Part shown: in pieces, positions 13,067-21,345 of the stretch
Layout: every line of letters starts with the position of its first letter
How positions within the stretch are numbered: the first letter of the stretch is position 1
IMG/VR virus record: IMGVR_UViG_3300042904_000239
Coordinates: 1 to 39,146 of that record
Source of the DNA: a virus
Length of the DNA: 39,146 nt
Strand: one strand, 5' to 3'
The notes under the pieces: model-generated
What the model was told of the DNA's origin: nothing
The model's input: only the letters and a program-made list of their open reading frames with translations
The model's database searches: none
Made by a program: the position numbers and the translations under genes

Positions 13067-13133
13067 CAGAAACGCCGGGGGTGGGCGGTTCGGGTTTATC
13101 AACGCCACGCAAAAATTTGAATAAGGAGAATGT

Positions 13134-14018
13134 ATGGACGGTAACGCCCCCGTATTTTCACCGTCCGCTACGGAAACCTTCTCGAAGTGTCCCCGTAAAT
13201 GGATACTCAATCGAGAAGGCTGGAAGTCGCGGATCATCTATTACCCCGAACTGTGCGCGGTGCTCGGTGACGGCTTCAGTGCGTCAATGAACCTTTACAA
13301 CGCGATGGTGATTGACGGTGCGACGACGTTTCCAATGGCGGAAATTGTCGGCATTGGTAATCGCACCATGTCTGAACGTCTCGCCGCCTATCAGGACGCG
13401 GGTAGACGCATTGACGAAAAGAGTGTCGAGTTCGCTGACTTGTTACCCCTTCGACTGGATCAAGCCGTCCAAGTGTATATGGCCCAAAACCCGTTGAAGG
13501 ATTGGAAGTTACTCCAAAGTGAAAAGACGTACGACGAGTCCGGGAAGTGTCGTATCGACCTGCTTGCGGAGGACGAAGTAGGTCAAGCGGTGCTCGACTA
13601 CAAGGTGAAGGTGAAGTTGGACCCTGAGTGGGAATCCAAAAGCGTGAATGATCACGCAAACGGGACACAACGCTTCCATTATCAACACGCAACGGGGGCC
13701 AAACGGTTTGGAATCATCCTCGTGGTGTTGGGTGGGAATAGAAAGAAGGTGAAGCCCTATACGAAGGTGTTTCTGTTTGGCGACTCACCCTATTACGACT
13801 CGGGGTTGTGGTTTAACGACGCCCGCGAACACTGGCAAAGAATGAGCGTCTACAAACACGCGAGAGAACAGTTTGGGGATCGGGTGTTTATTCCCGGGTC
13901 GGTGGTGCATGACGATAAGTTCGGTCCGTGTGAGTACGAGGACGCTTGTATGGTGCATAACTTGGACCCTCAAGCGATGGCAGTTCAATACGTCAAGATA
14001 GAAAGGAGTAAAGGTTGA
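13134..14018 (+). CDS. Cas4/RecB-like PD-(D/E)XK nuclease
   Basis: 294 residues. The N-terminus has the SATETFSKCPRKW entry motif (Cys19). The nuclease core shows RIDLL (D142), LDYKVK (D155, K157) and a Gln-Tyr helix FHYQHA (Q184-region). Near the C-terminus is CEYEDAC (C266, C272). Cys19 plus the C-terminal pair resembles the Fe-S cluster ligands of Cas4/AddB-type nucleases, although only three of the usual four were identified. It likely resects DNA ends to feed the Sak4-like annealing system encoded downstream. AAGGAG precedes the ATG. First gene of the long rightward replication operon. Confidence 0.85.
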   Translation: MDGNAPVFSPSATETFSKCPRKWILNREGWKSRIIYYPELCAVLGDGFSASMNLYNAMVIDGATTFPMAEIVGIGNRTMSERLAAYQDAGRRIDEKSVEFADLLPLRLDQAVQVYMAQNPLKDWKLLQSEKTYDESGKCRIDLLAEDEVGQAVLDYKVKVKLDPEWESKSVNDHANGTQRFHYQHATGAKRFGIILVVLGGNRKKVKPYTKVFLFGDSPYYDSGLWFNDAREHWQRMSVYKHAREQFGDRVFIPGSVVHDDKFGPCEYEDACMVHNLDPQAMAVQYVKIERSKG

Positions 14019-14257
14019 TTAAGTTCACGACGGGGCAACCGGAAACAACGGCACAGATAACGGTCAGTGTCCGTGAAGGACAGTCTGACGCCGTTATCAA
14101 AATTAACGGGATTGAGATTGCGTGGATTGACGCATGCGACGGGGATCTTTGCTGTCAGTTAATTAAGGGAGAAGACGCAATAACATTGCAAGCCCTGGGG
14201 GTCAAATTGCGTAAAAAGACTTCAGGTTATTCAGAAATTGAGGTGTACAAAAACTAA
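14015..14257 (+). CDS. 80-aa hypothetical protein, TTG start
   Basis: Starts at TTG 14015, overlapping the upstream stop as TTGA, with AAAGGAG nearby. Beta-rich (TAQITVSVREGQSDAVIKIN, IEIAWIDACDGDLCCQLIKG). More AT-rich than its neighbours. A second small gene at 15096 uses the same TTGA arrangement, also inserted between recombination genes. No family was recognised. Confidence 0.65.
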   Translation: MIKFTTGQPETTAQITVSVREGQSDAVIKINGIEIAWIDACDGDLCCQLIKGEDAITLQALGVKLRKKTSGYSEIEVYKN

Positions 14258-15099
14258 TGGGTTACTCATCAAACCGTGACATTGACACCCTTCGTAAGAA
14301 GTTCCGTCGTGTCCTTCTCAATGGTCCCCCCAACAGTGGGAAGACCACGAGTCTACGGTCCTGGCCTGGTCCTGTAATCGGGCAAGTGTTCCCGAAGGAG
14401 AAAGGGTCGTCGTCCATGCCGTTTACTACGTTGGACGGTCAACCCTTACTCGCCCTTATCCCTGACGACATTGACGTAACAAAGCCCCAAGACTGGCGGG
14501 CGATTGCAGCGGAAATGCGGAAGGTGACGATTGACATTCTCGCGGGGAAACACGGCGCGGTGCGGACGTACTTCGGTGATGGGCTTCATAAGGCGTACCA
14601 AATCATCCTTGCCGCCTGTACGGGCGGGGCGAACTTCACAGGTGAGGAGTTTGAACCGAAGCTCTACGCTAAGGCTCACTCGCTCTTTTGGGAGTATATC
14701 GACCTCATCCTTAACTCGTCCGTGGAATACGTCGTATTGACGTGTTGGGACGGCGCGGAACAGGACAATAAGCTGGATCAATCGAACGAGGGTAAGAAGA
14801 AGGTTCACGTCTACCCCGACCTCCCCGGCCAAGCGGCGAAGAAGATCATGGGGGAGTTCTCGTTAGTCCTCAACGCCGGTATTGAGGGCGTCGGCGGGGC
14901 GGCACGGTACTACTGGCAGACTCAGCCAGGCGGGTGGGTGTGGGGGGCGGGTATGAAGCTCCCCCTCGAAGTCACGGCGAAACTCAAACTACCACGGGAG
15001 GTGGAACAGAACTGGACGAAACTAGACGCACAAATCACGAAAGCCTTAGACGACGTGTACGCGACGGTGAACCCACAACAGAAGGAGGTCGTAGGTTGA
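14257..15099 (+). CDS. Sak4-like RecA-fold ATPase (single-strand annealing)
   Basis: 280 residues. Walker A GPPNSGKT (23-30) lies at the very N-terminus; a hydrophobic Walker B strand is VEYVVLTCW, followed by a basic/acidic loop and VYPDLPGQAAKKIMGEFSLV. This matches the phage nucleotide-binding (AAA_24, Sak4) family, which anneals or pairs single strands during phage recombination and replication. A nuclease upstream, probable SSB downstream and endonuclease VII nearby complete a recombination module. TAATG coupling with the preceding gene. Confidence 0.85.
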   Translation: MGYSSNRDIDTLRKKFRRVLLNGPPNSGKTTSLRSWPGPVIGQVFPKEKGSSSMPFTTLDGQPLLALIPDDIDVTKPQDWRAIAAEMRKVTIDILAGKHGAVRTYFGDGLHKAYQIILAACTGGANFTGEEFEPKLYAKAHSLFWEYIDLILNSSVEYVVLTCWDGAEQDNKLDQSNEGKKKVHVYPDLPGQAAKKIMGEFSLVLNAGIEGVGGAARYYWQTQPGGWVWGAGMKLPLEVTAKLKLPREVEQNWTKLDAQITKALDDVYATVNPQQKEVVG

Positions 15100-15323
15100 G
15101 ACTGGCTATTTATGACGAAGAAGGCGCTATTGACCCGATTCGTTTGCGTTTAGTTAATGAGGGTGATCACATCACAGTACAAGCTGTTGACCGGATGGGC
15201 GAGTGCCTTCTGTCGGGAAACATTCTTAGTTTCTATCCAAACGGCACAATGCGGCGGCATTGGTCATTGAATCCGGCAATTGGATTTCAGATGGACAACA
15301 CTAAAATTAAGGAGGACGCATAA
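15096..15323 (+). CDS. 75-aa hypothetical protein, TTG start
   Basis: TTG 15096 overlaps the upstream stop (TTGA) and has AAGGAGGT in good position, so this start is preferred over an earlier in-frame GTG. The protein is beta-rich (IRLRLVNEGDHITVQAVDRM, CLLSGNILSFYPNG). I recall similar small proteins in other phages without known function. Lies between the Sak4-like gene and the possible SSB. Confidence 0.68.
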   Translation: MRLAIYDEEGAIDPIRLRLVNEGDHITVQAVDRMGECLLSGNILSFYPNGTMRRHWSLNPAIGFQMDNTKIKEDA

Positions 15324-15326
15324 CTA

Positions 15327-15860
15327 ATGGTTGACGTTGACGTGAACGCAGCAATGGACGAGGAAGTTTCCGCGGATCTGATTAAGGCGGCCCAGGAAGC
15401 AGACCTGATTGAAGGCGGGCGATATCGGTTCCAAGTGGAGACCGCTGAACGTGTCGAGAACATGAAGGAGTTCTTCGACGAGGAACAGACCCGTAAGAAC
15501 CCCTTCTACGGGAAGAACGTCTACAACCTTCGTATGCGACTGACGGCGAAGCGTGACGGGAAGGGTAAAAATGACCCGTTCGTGACGCTGGACCGCCCCC
15601 GTACGCACTTCCAGAAGGTGACGGCGGCGACGGTGTTGAACTCCCGCGGCGAACTGTCCACGGAGTCCGTGTTGTTCGGACAGATGGCGGGTATCTACGC
15701 CAAGGCAACCGGCGAGAAGCCGACTGTTGGCGCGGTGTTGGGATACTTCTCCGATAACGCGGCTGAAGTCCACATTACGAAGTCCGAGGAAGCCGAGAAG
15801 AACGGTGTCACCTATGCCGCGAAGAACTGGGTGCGTGGCATAAAGGCGATTACTGAGTAA
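15327..15860 (+). CDS. Possible single-stranded DNA-binding protein
   Basis: 177 residues. After an acidic N-terminus come EGGRYRFQVETAERV, NPFYGKNVYNLRMRLTAK and DPFVTLDRPRTHFQKVTAAT, a beta-rich profile with basic/aromatic residues compatible with an OB fold. The C-terminus is not the classical acidic SSB tail. Placement directly after a Sak4-like ATPase is typical of phage SSBs. The call is contextual; no decisive motif. GGAGGACGC precedes the ATG. Confidence 0.5.
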   Translation: MVDVDVNAAMDEEVSADLIKAAQEADLIEGGRYRFQVETAERVENMKEFFDEEQTRKNPFYGKNVYNLRMRLTAKRDGKGKNDPFVTLDRPRTHFQKVTAATVLNSRGELSTESVLFGQMAGIYAKATGEKPTVGAVLGYFSDNAAEVHITKSEEAEKNGVTYAAKNWVRGIKAITE

Positions 15861-15952
15861 TGGCATACCCCGAAGTGATTGAACTGATTTCCAACTGGTG
15901 CTTAATCGGGTTGTCGTTAGTAGTTGCGGTCGTGTTAATCCGCGAACTCTAA
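15860..15952 (+). CDS. 30-aa single-span membrane microprotein
   Basis: MAYPEVIELISNWCLIGLSL followed by VVAVVLIREL. ATG overlaps the upstream stop (TAATG). One transmembrane helix (about 13-27) with a charged end. A terminator lies 16 bases after its stop. Function unknown; similar in size and style to ORFs at 10612 and 21342. Confidence 0.6.
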   Translation: MAYPEVIELISNWCLIGLSLVVAVVLIREL

Positions 15953-15967
15953 ACCTCAGTAAAAGGA

Positions 15968-16004
15968 CGGGGGTAGGCTTAATCGGTCTACCCCCGAGTT
16001 TTAT
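15968..16004 (+). terminator. Rightward terminator inside the early operon
   Basis: CGGGGGTAG (15968-15976) pairs perfectly with CTACCCCCG (15988-15996), followed by AGTTTTAT. The T-run is short. The next gene starts within 5 bases, without a clear promoter or Shine-Dalgarno, so this may be an attenuator bypassed by antitermination. Confidence 0.7.
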
Positions 16005-16008
16005 CTAC

Positions 16009-16218
16009 ATGGAAAAAGAGAAGTGGCACACAACGCCGTGTGAATTGAGTCGCACGTACGTCTATCCCGACCACTCCATTGTGTTCATTCGGAATCTCAA
16101 TAAGCTCAAGGTGTCAGATTCAGGGACACATTACCTCGAATACGACGGAACCCATAAAGCCATTGTCGCGCCCGGGTGGACGCACATTCTCATTGAAGCC
16201 GACGAGTGGGACGTGTGA
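16009..16218 (+). CDS. 69-aa conserved phage protein
   Basis: MEKEKWHTTPCELSRTYVYP..., with LKVSDSGTHYLEYDGTHKAI and VAPGWTHILIEADEWDV. The 'S-G-T-H-x-L-x-x-x-x-G ... V-x-P-G-W-x-H-I-x-I-x-A-D-x-W' pattern recurs in small phage proteins I have seen without a known role. Start taken at ATG 16009 because the terminator occupies the upstream region. Confidence 0.62.
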   Translation: MEKEKWHTTPCELSRTYVYPDHSIVFIRNLNKLKVSDSGTHYLEYDGTHKAIVAPGWTHILIEADEWDV

Positions 16219-16343
16219 CAGCTCTAGCACCCGACGACAACGAAATGCACGAAGTCTATTCCTGTGACTGTGCCGAGTGTCGAGAGTGGCGGTTCGATCA
16301 ATGGCTTGAACATGAATATGACCGAGTGAGGGGGTACGGGTGA
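16215..16343 (+). CDS. 42-aa Cys-rich small protein
   Basis: GTG start overlaps the upstream stop (GTGA). Contains YSCDCAECREW (Cys at three positions, C-x-C-x2-C), a likely metal site, in an acidic helix-rich peptide. Its stop overlaps the lipoprotein start in the same GTGA fashion. No family was recognised. Confidence 0.55.
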   Translation: MTALAPDDNEMHEVYSCDCAECREWRFDQWLEHEYDRVRGYG

Positions 16344-16516
16344 AACACTTATTCTTACCACTTACTGTTTTGCTCACACTTACTGGGTGTGTGACTTCAT
16401 ATCGTGACGATTTCCCGCAAACTTGCCGCAACATTCAGCGGCATACCGAAGGGAACGGTTACGAGGTCATTTATTACCCGTGTAAGTGGGACTGGGTAGG
16501 AGAGATTCACAAGTGA
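16340..16516 (+). CDS. Small lipoprotein (58 aa)
   Basis: Begins (M)KHLFLPLTVLLTLTGCVTSY: basic start, hydrophobic core and lipobox LTGC (Cys17). The mature part is about 42 residues with two further Cys (CRNIQRH, YPCKWDW) that may form a disulphide in the periplasm. GTGA overlaps at both ends. It could be a surface-modifying or superinfection-exclusion lipoprotein; nothing specific shows which. It is not next to the lysis cassette, so an outer spanin role is less likely. Confidence 0.65.
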   Translation: MKHLFLPLTVLLTLTGCVTSYRDDFPQTCRNIQRHTEGNGYEVIYYPCKWDWVGEIHK

Positions 16517-16656
16517 CAGGTAATACGTTCGTCTACTGTTTAATGACACTCAACGCGGGGGCTTCCGTGACGTACTTCATCCAAGGCGAACCGTGGCGGG
16601 CGATGTACTGGGCCGCGGCGTTTACCCTGAACCTTTGTATTGTCAACCTGAAATGA
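16513..16656 (+). CDS. 47-aa membrane protein with two hydrophobic segments
   Basis: (M)TGNTFVYCLMTLNAGASVTY... FIQGEPWRAMYWAAAFTLNL CIVNLK. Two short hydrophobic stretches separated by the polar turn QGEPWR, the arrangement of a small helical hairpin. I recall similar 'N-x-G-A-x-V-x-Y ... YW' phage membrane proteins of unknown role. GTGA and ATGA overlaps tie it to its neighbours. Confidence 0.6.
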   Translation: MTGNTFVYCLMTLNAGASVTYFIQGEPWRAMYWAAAFTLNLCIVNLK

Positions 16657-17156
16657 CGAAGGCGGACCGGCTTGCTTATTTCCGGGAATACAACAAACGT
16701 CGAACGAAACCACATTCAACAGCGGAACAAGCGCGGGCGTGGCGTAAACGAAATCCCGACAAAGCCCGAGAATACTGCAAACGTTGGCGGGCAAAGAACC
16801 CCGAAAAATATCAAGCAGCGCAAAAACGGGCGTACGCAAAACGCAAAGCTCAGTACTACACAAAAGTAAAAGCACAACGAACAGCGTCTCACTATTACCT
16901 GAAGGCACGCCTTCGCCCTTACAAAATGACTATCGGACAATTTCACGCCACGTTAGCCGCACAAGACTGGAAATGCGCTTGTTGCGGGGACGCGATAACG
17001 GAAACACGGTCACATATCGATCATTCGCACACGTTAGGTTACATCCGAGCGATTTTGTGCCCCTTGTGTAACAGCGGCTTAGGGTTATTCAAAGACGACC
17101 CAAGACGGTTACGTGCCGCGGCAAGTTACTTGGAGACGTATGTTACCAAAGCCTGA
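16653..17156 (+). CDS. Recombination endonuclease VII (His-Me finger nuclease)
   Basis: 167 residues from ATG 16653, which overlaps the upstream stop (ATGA). A long Lys/Arg-rich helical N-terminus (1-90) binds DNA. The nuclease core has WKCACCGD (C108, C111 zinc), SHIDHSH (H121, D123, H124 catalytic) and LCPLCNSGLGLFKDDP (C136, C139 zinc, N140), the full endonuclease VII signature. It resolves branched DNA before packaging. The next gene, the polymerase, starts inside its last codons. Confidence 0.93.
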   Translation: MTKADRLAYFREYNKRRTKPHSTAEQARAWRKRNPDKAREYCKRWRAKNPEKYQAAQKRAYAKRKAQYYTKVKAQRTASHYYLKARLRPYKMTIGQFHATLAAQDWKCACCGDAITETRSHIDHSHTLGYIRAILCPLCNSGLGLFKDDPRRLRAAASYLETYVTKA

Positions 17157-19731
17157 AACTTGTAAAACGTGTCCAATGTGGGGAAGCGGCAACGGTTTCG
17201 TCCCTGACCGTCTCGTCGAAGGTTCACGCCTTCTCGTCCTCAACCACGTCCCCGGGAAGGAGGATGAAAAGGGGCAACGGATTACGGGGTACGACGGGAA
17301 GATACCGTTGTACGAGACTGTTACGCCTCAACCCTTAATCGGTGCGACGGGCTATCAACTCGCCAACACGTACCTCCCCTTAGCCGGGGAGACGTTCGAG
17401 GGGGTGTCTACTGCCTCCCTCCTCAAGTGTCGGTATAAACACTCAAATACTTTACCACCAGGAGACGTACTACGTGACGCCGTATCTCACTGTACTACTC
17501 ATCATTTTAGTGTGCCTAGCTCTGTATCACTTATTGTCGCGTTAGGAGGACCGCCATTTGAGTTCACACAACCGGAACTTGTCAAACAACACAGGAAAAC
17601 CAAAAAGGGTGTCACGAAGGAAGGGGAAAGGGAGAAGGGTGGACCGATCAACAGTTGGCGCGGCTTTCTCGGACCCGAGCTTTACAGCGGCGTCCCGATG
17701 GATGCACGAGAAGGAGATACAACATGCTCGAAACCTACACCAGTCTTCGCCGTCGTCCACCCCGCGGACCTCTTTAGAGACGCAGCCCAACGTGTTCCAG
17801 CAAGACTTGATTGGAAGCGCATTGGTCGAGTCCTCAAGGGAGAGTGGCCGAAGCCGATCCCGTCCCGACTTATTGTCTCGACGGGACTTGACGAACTCAA
17901 CGCCGCCTTCGATGACGCGGAGAAAGCCGAGTACGTTGCAATCGACACGGAGTTTAACGCCGAAACGAAATTTCTCACCCTTATTGGGCTGGGATGGAAA
18001 GGGGCGTCTGGTATTACTGGACTCCAATTACGTTGGGTCGGTGATGATTCTATCGGGTCTGAAGTTCGAGCGTGTTTCATACGCCGACTTGCCCGATTGG
18101 TTAAACAAGTTCCAATCGTCTTACAAAACGCGAAGGCTGACCTATCTGTAATCAGTAAAAACCTCCACATTGCCCCGAAGTCGTATCGTCAGATTGAAGA
18201 CACGATGCACATGCATAGTGTTTTGTGGTCTGAAATGCCCCACTCGTTAGACTTCCTTGCGTCGATCTACGGGGGGTATACGAAGCTCAAACACCTTCAG
18301 CACACGGATGAGCTTCTGTACAACTGGGGCGACGTGATTGAAACGATAGAAGTGTATGAAGCCTTACGTCGGGAGTTTAAGGCTGACCCACTCACGGAGA
18401 AGGTGTATCGGGAACAGTCGTTACCGTTAATCCCGATTACGTTAGAAAGGGAAACACTTGGCATACGCATTAACCAAACGCGGCTTGCCGAACTCATTAC
18501 GACCTACGGTACACGCGTTGAAGAGTTTTCACGCATGGCTGAGGCGTACGCGGGCTACCCACTTAATCTCTGCTCGCCTGGACCCAAGGGGCAACTTGCG
18601 AATTACTTACGCGTCTATGAAGGACTGGACTTGGAGTCAGTGGACGAGGAAACCATCGCTAGTGAGAGAGATAAGTTTCTCCCGTTCGAGCGGGAAACGG
18701 AAGAGAAAAATGGTTTTACCGTCAATTACATTGCCGATCGAATCGCTAACGGGGCCTCACCGCTTCTCGAATTAAGAGCCGCATACGTCTATTACGCCCA
18801 AGCATTGAACCAAGACCTTCTCCCGTTGAAGGGGAAGGTTCGCGTTCACCCCTCATTTAGACCCGACGCACAAGCAAGCGGTAGATGGTCCACTACCCGA
18901 CCCGCATTGGCGAAAGTCCCGAACGACTTCTTGTCCATCTATGTGCCTGACGAAGGAAAGATTCTGTTCGGTGCCGATTACGACGCCCAAGAACCACGTA
19001 TCTTCATGGCGGAAGCGAAGTCCACGTACCTGAAACGCTCCTTCGACGACGCCTTAGACATACACACCATGCTCGTGTGTGACATGTTTGGATGGCCGCA
19101 CCCCCCGAACCTCACGAACCCACACAATACCCCTGAGTGTGAAGCGTGGCGTAACCAAGTGGGGTGGGGTGGGAAAGAGGACAAGCGCCGTACGGTGTCC
19201 AAGAACGTGCGGTACGAGCGGTACTACATGGGCACGGGTAAACAGGCCATTAAGAAGGCGGTGAAGTTAGGTCTCCCGAAGGAAGCTATGGAACGGGCGT
19301 CCCGTCTCGTGATCCAGCAAGACCCGAACGTGGCCGACTTCCATAGGGGGATCAAGAAGCTCGCCAAGACGAAGCGTGTACGGTCGTGGTTTGGGCGGTT
19401 GCGGGTGTGTTTGGGGACGGGTGAGCAAGTCGAACGGGAAATGTGCAACCACAAGATGCAAGCGGGGGGTGTGGACATTCTCAACCTTGGACTGATTGAA
19501 GTCGCTCAAAAGTACCCCTTCGCGTCGATGTTCTACACCCGACACGATAGCTTTTGGTTTGAGATACCCGAGTCACTATTTACTGAGGAGGTAGCGAACG
19601 GCATACGTCAAATCTGTGAGCAACCGAGACCTATTAACGGAATGATGGTCAAGTTTCCCGGGTCGTGGAAGACGATGACGAGTGACGGTGTAATGAAGTC
19701 TTACAAATTCACAAAGGAGGTTTCTAAGTGA
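17140..19731 (+). CDS. DNA polymerase: UDG-like domain, 3'-5' exonuclease and family A polymerase fused
   Basis: 863 residues from ATG 17140 (GGAG 5 bases upstream). Residues 1-230 resemble a family 4/5 uracil-DNA glycosylase: C8-x2-C11, HVPGKEDEKG (36-45), ALGGPP, HPADLFR (207-213), with C97 and C118 as further Fe-S ligands. The exonuclease shows AIDTEF (D269, E271) and NAKADL (D334). The polymerase shows motif A GADYDAQEPR (D613), an O-helix R684/K688 with Tyr692 at the Pol I Phe762 position, and motif C RHDSF (H802, D803) with Ser instead of the common Glu. It replicates the phage genome; the UDG part may recognise or remove uracil. It is unclear whether the glycosylase is active. Confidence 0.88.
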   Translation: MLPKPETCKTCPMWGSGNGFVPDRLVEGSRLLVLNHVPGKEDEKGQRITGYDGKIPLYETVTPQPLIGATGYQLANTYLPLAGETFEGVSTASLLKCRYKHSNTLPPGDVLRDAVSHCTTHHFSVPSSVSLIVALGGPPFEFTQPELVKQHRKTKKGVTKEGEREKGGPINSWRGFLGPELYSGVPMDAREGDTTCSKPTPVFAVVHPADLFRDAAQRVPARLDWKRIGRVLKGEWPKPIPSRLIVSTGLDELNAAFDDAEKAEYVAIDTEFNAETKFLTLIGLGWKGASGITGLQLRWVGDDSIGSEVRACFIRRLARLVKQVPIVLQNAKADLSVISKNLHIAPKSYRQIEDTMHMHSVLWSEMPHSLDFLASIYGGYTKLKHLQHTDELLYNWGDVIETIEVYEALRREFKADPLTEKVYREQSLPLIPITLERETLGIRINQTRLAELITTYGTRVEEFSRMAEAYAGYPLNLCSPGPKGQLANYLRVYEGLDLESVDEETIASERDKFLPFERETEEKNGFTVNYIADRIANGASPLLELRAAYVYYAQALNQDLLPLKGKVRVHPSFRPDAQASGRWSTTRPALAKVPNDFLSIYVPDEGKILFGADYDAQEPRIFMAEAKSTYLKRSFDDALDIHTMLVCDMFGWPHPPNLTNPHNTPECEAWRNQVGWGGKEDKRRTVSKNVRYERYYMGTGKQAIKKAVKLGLPKEAMERASRLVIQQDPNVADFHRGIKKLAKTKRVRSWFGRLRVCLGTGEQVEREMCNHKMQAGGVDILNLGLIEVAQKYPFASMFYTRHDSFWFEIPESLFTEEVANGIRQICEQPRPINGMMVKFPGSWKTMTSDGVMKSYKFTKEVSK

Positions 19732-19937
19732 TTAAAGCGGAAGCGTCGCCCCCCGTTGAGCAAGAAATTACACTTCGTATGTCTATGTCAGACGCCCGAA
19801 AGCTGCAAACGTTAGCCAATCACTACACGTGTGGTGTCACAAATCCAAAGGCGTACCCCGCAGAAGTAGCGGAAAAAGTAGGCCAAATTCAACACGATTT
19901 ATGGACCGCGTTAGACGAGGCAATCGGACTTTCATGA
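19728..19937 (+). CDS. 69-aa hypothetical protein
   Basis: GTG start overlaps the polymerase stop (GTGA); AAAGGAGG lies just before. EITLRMSMSDARKLQTLANH... ending WTALDEAIGLS: strand plus two helices, acidic. No recognised family. Confidence 0.65.
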   Translation: MIKAEASPPVEQEITLRMSMSDARKLQTLANHYTCGVTNPKAYPAEVAEKVGQIQHDLWTALDEAIGLS

Positions 19938-20179
19938 GCGCAACCCAGTTGAAACTCTTCACCCCCACCGCGAAGGACCGTAGCCGGTTCGGTAATCAGC
20001 GAGACTTCATCCTCAGCATGTTAGAGAAAGGCCCGGTGTTACGGTCGGAGTTGGTCAACGTGGCGCGAAACGTCACCGCGAGGATTTCAGAGTTACGGGC
20101 AAGTGGGTACGACATTGAATGTCAACGGTATAACGACACGGGGGAGACGGTGTATTGCTTGTTAGGTGCCAATGGTTGA
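19934..20179 (+). CDS. Winged-helix DNA-binding protein (HTH_39-like)
   Basis: 81 residues. The segment QRDFILSMLEKGPVLRSELV then NVTARISELRASGYDIECQR and a short wing follows the pattern 'I-L-x-x-L-x-x-G-P-V ... N-x-x-A-R-I-S-E-L-R-x-x-G-Y-x-I', characteristic of a small phage winged-helix family. ATG overlaps the upstream stop (ATGA). It may regulate the early operon or assist replication; target unknown. Confidence 0.72.
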   Translation: MSATQLKLFTPTAKDRSRFGNQRDFILSMLEKGPVLRSELVNVARNVTARISELRASGYDIECQRYNDTGETVYCLLGANG

Positions 20180-20909
20180 GAAGCTAAAGCGTGTCCTCAT
20201 CCTCCCCGACTTACACGCGCCCTTTCACGACAAGACGGCGTGGAAGTTGGTGTTACAAGCGGCAAAGGCGTTTGAGTGGGACACGATTGTCTCACTCGGG
20301 GACTTCTACGACTGTTACAGCGTGTCCCGGTACGTGAAAGACCCGAAGATTAAGGCGTCGTTTGACGAGGAGATAGAGAAGGGGCGGAAACTTTGCCTTG
20401 AGCCGTTAAACCGTATCCCGTGTCGTCAGAAACTCATCGTGTTAGGCAACCACGAGGAGCGTCCGAGAGATTACCTCAAGGACAAAGCGCCTGAAATTTA
20501 CACAAAGTTCGATAAGGAGGATTGGTTAGGGTTCAGGTCTACAGGGTGGGACGTGTACGAGTACCACGATCACGCCCGCATGGGGAAGTTACTGTTCACT
20601 CACGAGGTCGGGGCGAGTGGGGCGTTGGCGGTACTTAACGCGGTGCAAGGGAATATCGTCACCGGCCATGACCACCAGTTGAACTACGTCGTACGAGGGA
20701 CGGCGCTTGGAATAATGCACGTCTCAGCGACGTTCGGGTGGTTGGGGGATCGGGACCACGCGAAGTACATGCACTCCATTAAGGCCATGAGGAATTGGGC
20801 GTTAGGGTTTGGCTATGGGTACGTGAGAGACAACGGGTGGGTGTATTTGAAGCCCGCCACGATTATTAAAAACTCTGTTGTGGTGGAGGGGAGGCTATTT
20901 ACAGCATGA
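20172..20909 (+). CDS. Calcineurin-like metallophosphoesterase
   Basis: 245 residues from ATG 20172 (AGGTG upstream). The metal-binding motifs are in order: DLHAPF (D-x-H), GDFYD, GNHEE, FTHE and GHDHQ. That is a complete calcineurin-like active site. Phage members hydrolyse phosphodiesters or phosphomonoesters, including DNA ends or nucleotides; the substrate here is unknown. Position after the polymerase suggests a role in DNA metabolism. Confidence 0.92.
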   Translation: MVEKLKRVLILPDLHAPFHDKTAWKLVLQAAKAFEWDTIVSLGDFYDCYSVSRYVKDPKIKASFDEEIEKGRKLCLEPLNRIPCRQKLIVLGNHEERPRDYLKDKAPEIYTKFDKEDWLGFRSTGWDVYEYHDHARMGKLLFTHEVGASGALAVLNAVQGNIVTGHDHQLNYVVRGTALGIMHVSATFGWLGDRDHAKYMHSIKAMRNWALGFGYGYVRDNGWVYLKPATIIKNSVVVEGRLFTA

Positions 20910-21100
20910 AGACGTACACGATTAGTCTTAATTATTACAGTGGAAGGCCCCGTTATATCGTCCACCAAAAATCAACGTGTTGGGCGTACGACGACACATA
21001 CATTAGTGCATTCGACACCGAAGCCGAAGCGGCAGAAGCGGTTCAGAAACTCTGTGCCTACAAGACACGGGAACTCGTCTGCGGGGTTGAGTGTAACTAA
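20906..21100 (+). CDS. 64-aa hypothetical protein
   Basis: MKTYTISLNYYSGRPRYIVH..., beta strands then a helix (TEAEAAEAVQKLCAY) and three Cys. ATGA overlap upstream, TAATG downstream. No recognised family. Confidence 0.65.
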   Translation: MKTYTISLNYYSGRPRYIVHQKSTCWAYDDTYISAFDTEAEAAEAVQKLCAYKTRELVCGVECN

Positions 21101-21345
21101 TGGCTCAACTGAAACGTCCGTTAACGTACCTCGTCCACCCGTTGTTACTTGAGACACCCGAAGTGCAAGCGTTGATCCGTAAGGGGCACACCGTCACCAC
21201 GGAGAAGGCGCTCGACGGCCCGGACTTGGTAATCGGCCCCAACTGTTACCGTATCAGCCCTGAGACGATTAACCTTCTCGACATGGCAACGTTAAGCGCA
21301 CGGTTGAGTAAGTACGGACCACCAACGAAACGGGGGGAGAAGTGA
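21100..21345 (+). CDS. 81-aa hypothetical protein
   Basis: MAQLKRPLTYLVHPLLLETP..., with HTVTTEKALDGPDLVIGPNC: an alpha/beta pattern reminiscent of a small Rossmann-like half domain, ending in a basic tail. TAATG coupled to the previous gene. No recognised family. Confidence 0.65.
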   Translation: MAQLKRPLTYLVHPLLLETPEVQALIRKGHTVTTEKALDGPDLVIGPNCYRISPETINLLDMATLSARLSKYGPPTKRGEK

